From Bacteroidales bacterium (GTDB lineage: Bacteria; Bacteroidota; Bacteroidia; Bacteroidales; UBA932), in NCBI GenBank assembly GCA_020026355.1, contig JAHHQP010000041.1:1-14586 (forward strand): 14,586 nucleotides of DNA. Direction: 5' to 3'. A program made the position numbers and the translations under genes. Shown piece by piece: positions 6,993 through 14,456 of this stretch (its first letter is position 1; each line of letters starts with the position of its first letter). The notes beneath the pieces are model-generated. The model was not told the DNA's origin, did not search any database, and saw nothing but the letters and a program-made list of their open reading frames with translations.

Positions 6993-7640
6993 ATGAAACT
7001 GATTGTATTTGATCTGGACGGCACCCTGCTCTATACTTTGCAGGATCTGTGCGATTCGGCCAATCATGCGCTGGAGAAGTGCGGCTTCCCGGTGCATGGC
7101 CTTGATGAGTATAAATATTTTGTCGGCAGCGGGGTCCGGAACATGATCCTCCGTGCCCTTCCTGAGACTTGCCGGAATGCAGAGACGGCAGAGCGGGTGG
7201 AGGCGGAGTTCTATCCGTACTACAATGTGCACAAATGTGACACGACGGCCCCATATGAGGGCATCGTGGAGGTGATCCGTCAGCTCAAGGAAGCGGGAAT
7301 CCATATCGCGGTCGCGACGAACAAGTTCCAGGCCGGTGCTGAGGGAGTGATGCGGCACTATTTTTCGGCAGTTCCTTTCGATCTCATTCTCGGACAGATC
7401 GACGAACGTCCGATCAAGCCTGCACCGGATATCGTCTTCGATGCGATGGCACATTTCGGAGCGAAATCTGAGGAAACCGTCTATCTGGGTGATTCGGATG
7501 TGGACATGAAGACCGGTCTGAGTGCCGGGGTGCGGACCGTCGGTGTCGCCTGGGGCTTCCGGACCGAAGAAGAACTCAGGGCCTACCACCCTTGGAAGAT
7601 CATCCATCGTCCGGTCGAGATCCTGGATCTGATCAAATGA
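6993..7640 (+). CDS. HAD-superfamily hydrolase, phosphoglycolate phosphatase-like
   Basis: 215 residues, the normal size for Gph-type HAD phosphatases. Motif I FDLDGTL (6-12) holds nucleophile Asp7 and acid/base Asp9, motif II is VATNK near 105, motif III is the lysine of RPIKPAPD, and motif IV is LGDSDVDM, providing Mg ligands. A helical C1-type cap lies between motifs I and II. Members hydrolyse 2-phosphoglycolate or other small phosphate esters, and the exact substrate is unsure. It starts ten bases after the porin stop and is followed by a strong terminator, so it is probably the last gene of the EamA-porin-phosphatase transcript. Confidence 0.85.
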   Translation: MKLIVFDLDGTLLYTLQDLCDSANHALEKCGFPVHGLDEYKYFVGSGVRNMILRALPETCRNAETAERVEAEFYPYYNVHKCDTTAPYEGIVEVIRQLKEAGIHIAVATNKFQAGAEGVMRHYFSAVPFDLILGQIDERPIKPAPDIVFDAMAHFGAKSEETVYLGDSDVDMKTGLSAGVRTVGVAWGFRTEEELRAYHPWKIIHRPVEILDLIK

Positions 7641-7717
7641 CAGGACTTCAGCAGGTGACGGATCTTCGTCGAATGAAACAGGAACTCATCAGCTGACTGA
7701 ACCTTTTCAGACAATGA

Positions 7718-7755
7718 GAAAGGCTTCCGATTCTCATCGGAAGCCTTTCCTTTTA
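7718..7755 (+). terminator. Rho-independent terminator after the HAD phosphatase gene
   Basis: A perfect 14-bp stem (7718-7731 with 7736-7749) closes a TCTC loop and is followed by CCTTTTATT. It lies 77 bases past the phosphatase stop. On the other strand the hairpin is followed by TCATTGTC, so it is oriented for the plus strand, although it may also slow transcription of the convergent acyltransferase gene. Confidence 0.85.
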
Positions 7756-7838
7756 TTCAATGTCTAACTTAAAACTTAACTTTGTGAAAAACTATTTGTC
7801 TAGATAAATTACAATCTCTGTGCCAAAGCGCGAAACTG

Positions 7839-8702
7839 TCATTTTTTCTGGAGACTGACTTGTCCGTACACTGCATTGCGGTAGAGTTCCGTCAGTTCTT
7901 TCATGTCTTTCACGGACTTCTGCTCTTCTACGGAAATGATCGGTCCGATGCCGATCCGTGCAGGCTTTCCGGCCTTGTTGAACACTTCACCGGGCAGGCG
8001 GAGCAAGCGTATGGCGGAACTGATCACTCCCAGGGAATAGTACCATTTCGAGTTTCCGTCGAAGAAGCGGATCGGAATGACCGGAACCCGAGCTTTCTTG
8101 ATCAGCTTGATGATAGGTTCCTGCCAAGGCCGGTCTTCAATCTTGCCCTTGAAAAGATAAAGGTTAGAAACTGCTCCGGCCGGGAAAAGCCCCAGCGGAG
8201 AACCGTTTCTCAACTGTTCCAGTGAGTCTTTCATACCTCGTATGCTGGTCGCGGTCGGCGTCGCCTTGGTATCACCGTTCGGGTTCACTTCGATGAAGTT
8301 CGATCCTAAAGCCTTGATCCTGGAAAGGATCTGGTTCACGACCACCTTGAAATCCGGCCGTATGGAAGCGATCAGGTCAATGAGCATGACGCCGTCGATG
8401 CTGCCGTACGGATGGTTGCTGATCGTGATGAACGGACCGTCCGGCAGGAGGGCGGCCAAGGCCTCTTTCGCCTCTGTCGCGGAATGGATCCTACCGTCAA
8501 GTTCGACCGTATAGTCGATGCCCAGATCCACCAGGACATCTGCCGCGAACTGCTGTCCCTGATAATGAGCATGCCTGTCATACAGGTCGTTCAACTTGTC
8601 CACGGACAGCATGTGCATCAGTTTTTCACCTCTCTTTTCGCCTTTATCGCCCCTGAAAAATGAGCTTGCAGCCTGAAGATCTTCAATAGTCAATAGTCCC
8701 AT
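7839..8702 (-). CDS. Lysophospholipid acyltransferase-family protein (PlsC/GlsA-like)
   Basis: 287 residues. Motif I is SNHPYGSIDG near 95-104, in which His and Asp are five residues apart (HX5D), unlike the HX4D of classical PlsC. The same spacing is known in the hemolysin-like, ornithine-lipid and glycine-lipid O-acyltransferase branch. LGLFPAGAVS takes the place of the PlsC EGTRS-type motif, and VPVIPIRFFDGNSKWYYSLG matches the VPVIPV block of the superfamily. It probably transfers an acyl chain to a lyso-lipid at the inner face of the cytoplasmic membrane. The acceptor could be a lyso-amino lipid rather than lysophosphatidic acid. The start at 8702 is plausible, with in-frame ATGs at 8618 and 8612 as alternatives. 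It follows the beta-galactosidase by 70 bases on the same strand, and no firm own promoter is visible. Confidence 0.82.
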   Translation of the reverse strand: MGLLTIEDLQAASSFFRGDKGEKRGEKLMHMLSVDKLNDLYDRHAHYQGQQFAADVLVDLGIDYTVELDGRIHSATEAKEALAALLPDGPFITISNHPYGSIDGVMLIDLIASIRPDFKVVVNQILSRIKALGSNFIEVNPNGDTKATPTATSIRGMKDSLEQLRNGSPLGLFPAGAVSNLYLFKGKIEDRPWQEPIIKLIKKARVPVIPIRFFDGNSKWYYSLGVISSAIRLLRLPGEVFNKAGKPARIGIGPIISVEEQKSVKDMKELTELYRNAVYGQVSLQKK

Positions 8703-8723
8703 AGTCTTTTTGTCATAAAATCA

Positions 8724-8755
8724 GAGTGGCTCATTTATCAATAACCATACCACTC
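8724..8755. repeat. 6-bp inverted repeat between lacZ-like and acyltransferase genes
   Basis: GAGTGG (8724-8729) and CCACTC (8750-8755) form a six-pair stem with a 20-base AT-rich loop in the 70-base gap. There is no T-run on either side, so it is not a good terminator. It may be an operator or mere chance. Confidence 0.25.
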
Positions 8756-8772
8756 CACGTTCATTCACCGTT

Positions 8773-11700
8773 TTAGAACAAGTAATAAGGCTCGATGATG
8801 AAAGAGAACTCGTAGTTTCCGTAAGGAAGGAGATATTTCTCCATCGGCCAGGCTCCCCAAGAGTCGACGCAGCCCAGACCCATCTGCGCAAGGTCTATGC
8901 AGACCGTCGTGTGTCCGGATTTGTGGAGCTCCTGCGAGTGGCGCTGTCCTTTCTCGATTCCGTCTTCCAGTTCCTCGATCGTGTATTCGAGCGCGGAAGC
9001 GGAAAGGCCCCTATCGCTGTAGATTTTAAGTCCTCTGCTGTCGAGTCCCAGGATTGTCCACCATCTGATGCCGGTCTTGTTTCCGGATTCCTGCGGTCGG
9101 ATATAAGGGTAGTATTGTTCAGCCACGCTCTGATCCCAGAGTCCCAGCAGGGAAGAATGGTTCCTGTCTGCATAATTCTCATGAGGACCGCAGCCGTAAT
9201 ACCTGATCCGGTCATAGCGCTGCGGCATCTCCAGCTTCATGCCGAAACGGAGAAGATGTGGAATATTCTCTCCTTCAGCGGCATGGGCTGTCATCTTCTG
9301 CTCCACCAGGATCGCTCCTTCGTTATTGATGGTATAATTCAAGGTCAATGAGGCCTTGACCTCGGGAAGTTCGTAGCGGACTCTGATGGCGGCAAGTCCA
9401 TCCATCATCTTTCCTTCCAGTTCCTGAAGCTGGAACTCTGGAGCTCTCCAGACTCTGGACAGCAGCTGCATCTTCGCACCGTAGTCGTTGTCGGTTCCTG
9501 CTCTCCAGAAATTCGGTTTGAGAGCAGTTCCTTCTTCCAGCAGTTCCTTGCCGTTCAGGCAATAGCGGTCCAGGAATCCGTCTTTGCGGCGGAAGTCGAT
9601 CTGGAATTTTTCTCCTTTGACAATGAGATAGTTATGATCATTCTGAAGGATCTCCACACTTGCCGGAGCACGGTTCGTCAGCTGCTTGTTCTTCAGTTTC
9701 ATTTCTGGCCAGGTATATGGGCTGAGCAGAATCTGGTTATAGGCGACGCGCCATCCGGCAGGCAGCAGACCGTCAGCTGCTTTCAGCTTCCATTCGATGT
9801 TGAGCAGCCATTCCCGTCCGTCCGTGAGCTGGCTATCCTCATAATCGAGGACTATTTCTGTCTTTTCCTGAGGTGCAGCCTGTACTTTTCCAATATGTCC
9901 TGTCTCGATGGCGATACCGTCAGCGAGGAGGGTCCAGTTCAGTTCAAATTTGTCCAGTCCGCTGAAGAAATTCTCGTTGTAGACTTCAAATCTGCGGCTC
10001 TGCAGGTCGATCGGACGGACCCAGATGTTCTGGTGGATATGACCGACTTCGTAAGCATGCGGATTGTAGACGCGGTCCGGACTGATGATGCCGTTGTTCT
10101 GGAAGTTCTGGTCGGAAGCGTCGTATTTGTTGAAGTCGCCGCCGTAACCGTAGATGTCCGTTCCCTCGCTGTTCTTCCAGTGGCAGGACTGGTCGACGAA
10201 GTCCCAGATGAAACCGCCCTGATAGTTCGGGTAGCGGCGGATGAGATCCCAGTATTCTTTGAAACCTCCCATCGAATTGCCCATGGCATGGGCATATTCG
10301 CATTGGATGAGCGGCTTGTTCGGCTTGTTTTCCAGATAGCTCTCGCAGGCTGCGTAGTCATGGTACATCGGGCAGAAGATGTCTGTTCCTTCTCCGCCTT
10401 CCGCGCGTTCATACATGACCGGACGCATAGGGTCTTCTGCCTTGATCCAACGATAGCAGTCCATGAAGTTAGGTCCCATACCGGCTTCATTTCCCATGGA
10501 CCAGATGATGATGGATGGATGGTTGTAGAAGGTCTGGACATGTCTCTGGTTGCGCTGCAGGTGGGCAAGTCGGTATTGCGGATCACGGGCAAGCGTCTCC
10601 TTGCCGTAGCCCATGCCGTGAGATTCGATGTTCGCTTCAGCGACCACGTAGAGGCCATATTCGTCGCACAGTTCATACCAGATCGGATTGTCCGGGTAAT
10701 GGCAGGTTCTGACGGCATTGATGTTCAGTTCCTTCATGATGCGGATGTCCTGGAGCATGCGGGCTCTGGTGACGACATAGCCACCGTCAGGATCCATTTC
10801 ATGGCGGTTGGCTCCTTTGAACAGGATCGGCTTTCCGTTGATGAGCACCTGTGCATCTTTGATTTCTACCTTACGGAAGCCGACTTTGAACGGGATGACC
10901 TCAGATACTTTGCCATTGACATGGGTCGTGGCGGTCAGGGTGTAGAGGTCAGGGGTCTCAGCGGTCCACAGCAGAGGGGCTTCGACGGCCATGGACAGCT
11001 GGTGTCTTCCGGCTCCATTGACCTGGGTCTCAGCAATGGTCTTCCCGGTCTTGTCGGTCAAGGTCAGGGTCGTGATCGCTTTTCCTTTGACGGTGCAGCT
11101 GATGTCCAGACGAGCGTTTCTGAAGGCTTCATCAAGGACTGGAGTGGCGCGAATGTCTTCGACACGGGCTTTTTCTCGAGTGTACAGCCAGCAGTCACGG
11201 CCGACACCGCTGTATCTGGAGAAGTCCTGATCTTCCAGGTAGGTGCCGTCGCACCATCTGAAAACCTGGAAAGCAATGAGGTTCTTGCCGGGTTTGAGGA
11301 GTCTGGTAAGGTTGAATTCTGCCGCCAGCTTGCTGTCTTCGCTGTATCCGGCGAATTTACCGTTGACCCATAGGGAGATGTTCGAAGTGACGGAACCGAA
11401 ATGGGCGAAGATTTCCTTTCCTTTCCAGGATTGAGGAATGTCGATGACCTTTCTGTACGTACCGACATGATTTTCAGTGACCGGTACGATAGGAGGGTTG
11501 TTCTTGTACTGATTTTTCCAGGCATAACCTGTATTGACATAGAGCGGATCTCCGTATCCGTTCAGTTCCCAGAGTGCAGGAACTTCCATATGGTCCCAGC
11601 CGAGATCGTTGAAATCGGTCTTGTAGAAATCTGTCGGTCGCTGATCTGCGTGGCGGACCCAGTTGAATTTCCAGGTGCCGTTGAGGGACAGGTAATTGGA

Positions 11701-11877
11701 GGCTTCTTCAGGAATTCCTCGCTTGGCTTCTTCTGCAGAGGGGTAGGCGTACCAGCTGGTGTGTGACGGACAGCGGTTGACGGCATTCATTTCAGGATCT
11801 TGCCAGACTTGTCCGGGTTGTGCGTCCAGACTGACAGCGGCCAGGATCGACGCGAAGAGCATTGTTGATTTTTTCAT
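8773..11877 (-). CDS. Secreted GH2 beta-galactosidase (LacZ-type, five domains)
   Basis: 1034 residues from ATG 11877, close to E. coli LacZ in length. A signal peptide, MKKSTMLFASILAAVSLDA, precedes Gln-Pro-Gly, pointing to periplasmic location. The sugar-binding jelly roll spans about 45-235, an Ig-like domain about 235-335, the TIM barrel about 335-625, and a C-terminal Bgal-small domain from about 765 to the end. Acid/base Glu464 is in WSMGNEAG, nucleophile Glu527 in QCEYAHAMGNS, His359 in ANRHEMDP, and His393 in TCHYPDNP. It retains everything needed to release terminal beta-galactose. An upstream ATG at 11922 would precede the predicted transcription start and spoil the signal peptide, so it is rejected. 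The divergent GH20 gene and secretion suggest host or dietary glycan breakdown rather than simple lactose use. Confidence 0.95.
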   Translation of the reverse strand: MKKSTMLFASILAAVSLDAQPGQVWQDPEMNAVNRCPSHTSWYAYPSAEEAKRGIPEEASNYLSLNGTWKFNWVRHADQRPTDFYKTDFNDLGWDHMEVPALWELNGYGDPLYVNTGYAWKNQYKNNPPIVPVTENHVGTYRKVIDIPQSWKGKEIFAHFGSVTSNISLWVNGKFAGYSEDSKLAAEFNLTRLLKPGKNLIAFQVFRWCDGTYLEDQDFSRYSGVGRDCWLYTREKARVEDIRATPVLDEAFRNARLDISCTVKGKAITTLTLTDKTGKTIAETQVNGAGRHQLSMAVEAPLLWTAETPDLYTLTATTHVNGKVSEVIPFKVGFRKVEIKDAQVLINGKPILFKGANRHEMDPDGGYVVTRARMLQDIRIMKELNINAVRTCHYPDNPIWYELCDEYGLYVVAEANIESHGMGYGKETLARDPQYRLAHLQRNQRHVQTFYNHPSIIIWSMGNEAGMGPNFMDCYRWIKAEDPMRPVMYERAEGGEGTDIFCPMYHDYAACESYLENKPNKPLIQCEYAHAMGNSMGGFKEYWDLIRRYPNYQGGFIWDFVDQSCHWKNSEGTDIYGYGGDFNKYDASDQNFQNNGIISPDRVYNPHAYEVGHIHQNIWVRPIDLQSRRFEVYNENFFSGLDKFELNWTLLADGIAIETGHIGKVQAAPQEKTEIVLDYEDSQLTDGREWLLNIEWKLKAADGLLPAGWRVAYNQILLSPYTWPEMKLKNKQLTNRAPASVEILQNDHNYLIVKGEKFQIDFRRKDGFLDRYCLNGKELLEEGTALKPNFWRAGTDNDYGAKMQLLSRVWRAPEFQLQELEGKMMDGLAAIRVRYELPEVKASLTLNYTINNEGAILVEQKMTAHAAEGENIPHLLRFGMKLEMPQRYDRIRYYGCGPHENYADRNHSSLLGLWDQSVAEQYYPYIRPQESGNKTGIRWWTILGLDSRGLKIYSDRGLSASALEYTIEELEDGIEKGQRHSQELHKSGHTTVCIDLAQMGLGCVDSWGAWPMEKYLLPYGNYEFSFIIEPYYLF

Positions 11878-11910
11878 GGATGAGATGTGGTCTTTAATGG
11901 ATAATGCTTG

Positions 11911-11918
11911 CAAAAATA
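11911..11918 (-). promoter_or_regulatory. Candidate -7 box of the beta-galactosidase promoter
   Basis: Minus-strand TATTTTTG (11918-11911) fits TAnnTTTG at all six fixed positions. It predicts a start near 11905 and a 28-base leader before ATG 11877. No TTG or TTTG stands 19-21 bases upstream, so activation by a factor bound further up (palindromes at 11946-11969) may be needed. The box is in an A/T-rich tract and could be fortuitous. Confidence 0.4.
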
Positions 11919-11945
11919 GCAAAAATCATTGAAAGGCAGGATACC

Positions 11946-11969
11946 TTGTCCGGACAATTCGTACCGGTA
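11946..11969. promoter_or_regulatory. Two adjacent palindromes, candidate operator
   Basis: TTGTCCGGACAA (11946-11957) is a perfect 12-bp palindrome, and TACCGGTA (11962-11969) is a perfect 8-bp palindrome four bases further on. Both lie between the copy B terminator and the beta-galactosidase -7 box. The first is centred about 46 bases before the predicted start, an activator-like position. No regulator gene is present in the window. Confidence 0.4.
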
Positions 11970-11979
11970 TGGGGTATAG

Positions 11980-12020
11980 AAAAAAATGAGACAGCGTCGC
12001 ATCTCGCGAGGCAGCCTCAT
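11980..12020 (-). terminator. Terminator hairpin of sRNA copy B
   Basis: Minus strand 12020-11986 folds as in copy A: seven pairs, a U.U mismatch (12013/11993), two pairs, a C.C mismatch and four pairs around a GAGAU loop. Six to seven Us follow (11986-11980). It would end transcription about 100 bases before the beta-galactosidase start codon. Confidence 0.75.
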
Positions 12021-12100
12021 ACTAACCACATAATTAATAACACTAAAACTAATAACCATTCAATTGCGGTGGTCAGAACGACTTTAACCGAACAATTGAA
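11980..12100 (-). ncRNA. Predicted small RNA, copy B of a two-copy family
   Basis: The minus-strand transcript is predicted to begin near 12100. Its 5' stem pairs 12101-12093 with 12066-12058 over nine bases (ATTCAATTG with CAATTGAAT), extended by CGG/CCG and an inner GTC-GTTCT-GAC hairpin. Copy A shares the GTTCT loop. The linker (12057-12021) is identical to copy A, then the terminator hairpin follows. It sits upstream of the beta-galactosidase on the same strand, so it may be an independent sRNA or a leader whose terminator controls that gene. The separate -7 box at 11911-11918 and the existence of copy A without a downstream gene favour an independent RNA. No known family is recognised. 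Confidence 0.7.
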
Positions 12101-12103
12101 TTG

Positions 12104-12134
12104 CAAAGATATGTATTGCCTCTGATAAAAGCAA
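12104..12134 (-). promoter_or_regulatory. Bacteroidetes promoter for sRNA copy B
   Basis: Minus-strand TTG (12134-12132), a 20-base spacer and TATCTTTG (12111-12104) fit the Bacteroidetes consensus. The -7 region aligns with that of copy A (TACCTTTG) as part of the shared homologous block, while the spacer sequences have diverged, showing that the promoter boxes were kept. Confidence 0.65.
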
Positions 12135-12154
12135 GTATTTTCTACGATTTTTTT

Positions 12155-12162
12155 TAACTTTG
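12155..12162 (+). promoter_or_regulatory. Candidate -7 box for the GH20 gene
   Basis: TAACTTTG matches TAnnTTTG fully and predicts a start near 12167, with a leader of about 80 bases before ATG 12249. A clear TTG is missing 19-21 bases upstream. It is back to back with the sRNA copy B promoter (12104-12134), so the two may compete for polymerase. Confidence 0.4.
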
Positions 12163-12207
12163 TGAACCGTAAGTATTTTGTCGCACAGCAGGTACTTATA
12201 TATATGA

Positions 12208-12224
12208 CCATCCTTGGAGGATGG
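12208..12224 (+). promoter_or_regulatory. Small hairpin in the GH20 leader
   Basis: CCATCC (12208-12213) and GGATGG (12219-12224) form a perfect stem with a TTGGA loop (or seven pairs with a three-base loop). It lies 24 bases before the start codon and has no T-run. It could affect mRNA stability or translation, with no direct evidence for either. Confidence 0.3.
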
Positions 12225-12248
12225 CAGGAATAAATCTTATCACATATT

Positions 12249-14456
12249 ATGTTTCAGAAATCTATCCACAAATTATTAAAGGGCAGTCTCTTTGTCTTGT
12301 CCTGTATCTGCTTTACTGCACTTCCGGTCAGGGGGCATGATCTCATCCCGAAACCGGAATCCGTTACTTTCATGCCAGGAAAAGCATTCTTGCTTAAAGA
12401 GGGCATGACTCTTTCTTATGATGCGGAGTCGGAACCGTTGGCCAGATACCTGGCAGAGACGCTTGGAAAATCAACAGGCTTCAACTTCCATATGAAAGAA
12501 GGGGGACGCAAAGGACTTGTTCTCCGTACGGACTCAGAAAAATCGACACGCCCGGAAGGCTATGAATTGAAGGTAACCTCTTCAAGGATTGAAATCACGG
12601 GTCATGATCCCGCAGGTACTTTCTATGGTATCCAGACCTTGCTTCAGCTTCTTCCAGAAGCCGTCTACAGTCGTGAACTGCAACGAGGGGTCTCCTGGGA
12701 AGTTCCTCAGGTGCAGATTTCCGATGCTCCGGAAAGACCGTGGCGAGGCATGATGCTGGATGTCGCCCGCTACTTTTTCGATAAGGAATTCGTGAAGAAA
12801 TACATCGATATGATGGCGATGTACAAGTTGAACAAACTGCAGTTTCATCTCATCGATGATTCTGGCTGGAGGCTGGAAATCAAGAAATATCCTCGATTGA
12901 CGGAGATGGGAGCCTGGGCCAAGACGGGTACTCATCCGATGGGTGGCTATTATACTCAGGAAGATATGCGTGAAATCATCGCCTATGCCCAGCTTCGTGG
13001 CGTAGAAGTCATTCCGGAAATCGAGTTCCCGGCTCATATGTTGTCGGCGGTCGTCGCTTATCCGTGGCTTTCCTGTACAGGAATCCAGCATCAGTTGCCG
13101 CTTCAGCATTTCATCAGTCGCGACCTGCTCTGCCTGGGCAAGGAAAGTTCCTATCGTTTCCTCAGCGATGTGCTCGATGAGGTCTGCACGCTTTTCCCTT
13201 CGCCTTATGTCAATATCGGTGGGGATGAGGCCGTCTATACCGAGTGGGAAAAATGTCCGGAGTGTCAGCGTGTCCGCAAGGAACAGGGACTGGAAAAGAC
13301 TTCCGATCTACAAGGTTATCTGACCAATGTGGTCGCGGATATGATGGCTGCTAAGGGTAAGACCGTGACGGGTTGGGAGGAAATCCTGCTGCGTGGTGAT
13401 GTCAGTCAGCCGTTGGTCGGAATGTTCTGGCATCATGCCAGTGACACTGTGAAGATTGCCGGCACCCCTCATAAGGCCGTGCTGATTCCGTCTAGTCATT
13501 TCTACTTTGATTTTCCGGAAAGTTCGACACCGGGCGAGGTCAAGGGCGCGACCTGGTTGCCACCGGTTTCTTTGGAGAAGGTGTATAGCCTGGATGTTCC
13601 GGATTATTCGCCGTCTTCCTGTGTTCTGGGTGTGGAAGCTTGTTTCTGGAGTGATCAGTTCATTCATGGCACCCTGCTTCAGGAAATCCCGTATCTCAAT
13701 GAGAACCGTTCAGAAAACTATGCGGAATATTTCAGTTTCCCGCGTTTGCTCGCTCTTTCCGAAGTGGCCTGGTGCAAGTCTGCTGGCCGTGATTTCTCTG
13801 ATTTCCGGAGTAGAATGAAAACTCATTATCGTCGCCTTGATGGAAAGGGATGCAATTATCGCGTTCCGGAACCGATCGTCACTCGTCTGGAAGAGGACGA
13901 GAAAGGTTATACCTTCGAACTGGAAACTCCGGTAGCTGGCGCTTCCATCCATTATACATTGGATGGCTCTTATCCGACCTTCCGTTCTCCGGAATATGCA
14001 GAAGCCGTGACTGTTGCCGACAAGAATGATTTCAAGGCTATCACAGTCGTTTCGCCGCGTCATTTCTCCTTGCCGTTGTATTATGAGCCAGATTATTCCG
14101 GCTACGAGGCTTTCGGAAAATATGTTGCTTCCTGGAAACCGGAGGATATCTCGTCCGATGGATCAGCCTGGCGTTTTGATTGCAGCGGAAAAATCACGGG
14201 CAATGGCTCTTACCGTCTTGCTTTCGTACCTCTGAAAGATTCTGCCAGCTTCCATGTGAAAGAAGTCCGCCTGTACAAAAGGGGAGAACTCCTTGCTGCT
14301 GCAGCTGCTGACCAGATGGTCGAGGAGGATGGGGCTCTGGTCTTTCCATTGACCGTCGAGCTCTTCGAGGCAGGAACACCTCTCTACATCGAAGCCTTTC
14401 TTTCCGCGGATGAGACCGCTGATCTCTCGGGTCATGTCTTTGTCCGTCAAAACTGA
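12249..14456 (+). CDS. Secreted GH20 beta-N-acetylhexosaminidase
   Basis: 735 residues. An N-terminal signal (hydrophobic core within 11-26, cut probably after ALPVRG) directs export. The VLSC at 16-19 resembles a lipobox, but the hydrophobic run continues past the Cys, so signal peptidase I is favoured. A GH20b-type alpha/beta domain (about 31-160) precedes the TIM barrel (about 163-500): GMMLDVARYFF near 167-177, FHLIDDSGWRLEI near 199-211, PEIEFPAH near 256-263, and catalytic Asp326-Glu327 in NIGGDE. ACFWSDQF late in the barrel matches the family Trp motif. A chitobiase-type C-terminal domain (near YTLDGSYPTFRSPEY) follows. It releases terminal GlcNAc or GalNAc by substrate-assisted catalysis. 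The usual HxGGDE histidine is Asn322. It is divergent from the GH2 gene, suggesting joint glycan trimming. Confidence 0.93.
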   Translation: MFQKSIHKLLKGSLFVLSCICFTALPVRGHDLIPKPESVTFMPGKAFLLKEGMTLSYDAESEPLARYLAETLGKSTGFNFHMKEGGRKGLVLRTDSEKSTRPEGYELKVTSSRIEITGHDPAGTFYGIQTLLQLLPEAVYSRELQRGVSWEVPQVQISDAPERPWRGMMLDVARYFFDKEFVKKYIDMMAMYKLNKLQFHLIDDSGWRLEIKKYPRLTEMGAWAKTGTHPMGGYYTQEDMREIIAYAQLRGVEVIPEIEFPAHMLSAVVAYPWLSCTGIQHQLPLQHFISRDLLCLGKESSYRFLSDVLDEVCTLFPSPYVNIGGDEAVYTEWEKCPECQRVRKEQGLEKTSDLQGYLTNVVADMMAAKGKTVTGWEEILLRGDVSQPLVGMFWHHASDTVKIAGTPHKAVLIPSSHFYFDFPESSTPGEVKGATWLPPVSLEKVYSLDVPDYSPSSCVLGVEACFWSDQFIHGTLLQEIPYLNENRSENYAEYFSFPRLLALSEVAWCKSAGRDFSDFRSRMKTHYRRLDGKGCNYRVPEPIVTRLEEDEKGYTFELETPVAGASIHYTLDGSYPTFRSPEYAEAVTVADKNDFKAITVVSPRHFSLPLYYEPDYSGYEAFGKYVASWKPEDISSDGSAWRFDCSGKITGNGSYRLAFVPLKDSASFHVKEVRLYKRGELLAAAAADQMVEEDGALVFPLTVELFEAGTPLYIEAFLSADETADLSGHVFVRQN

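Noticed and set aside
5804..7024. A 406-codon minus-strand frame opposite the porin
   Set aside because: There is no motif or signal peptide, whereas the plus strand encodes a signal peptide and beta-barrel pattern with the usual gene spacing.
7777..7784. A perfect TAACTTTG (-7 type box) on the plus strand after the phosphatase terminator
   Set aside because: There is no TTTG at the right distance and no plus-strand gene downstream, only the 3' end of the convergent acyltransferase. An antisense transcript is possible but unsupported.
9634..11373. A 579-codon plus-strand open frame inside the beta-galactosidase
   Set aside because: It lies opposite the GH2 catalytic domains, shows no family motif and is best explained by codon bias on the other strand.
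11874..12059. A 61-codon minus-strand frame beginning MVISFSVINYVVS, also open in copy A from 222
   Set aside because: All three differences from copy A inside the frame are amino-acid changing and fall at a hairpin mismatch or loop, and the frame runs through a terminator. The conservation is explained better by RNA structure than by a peptide, though a short leader peptide cannot be excluded.
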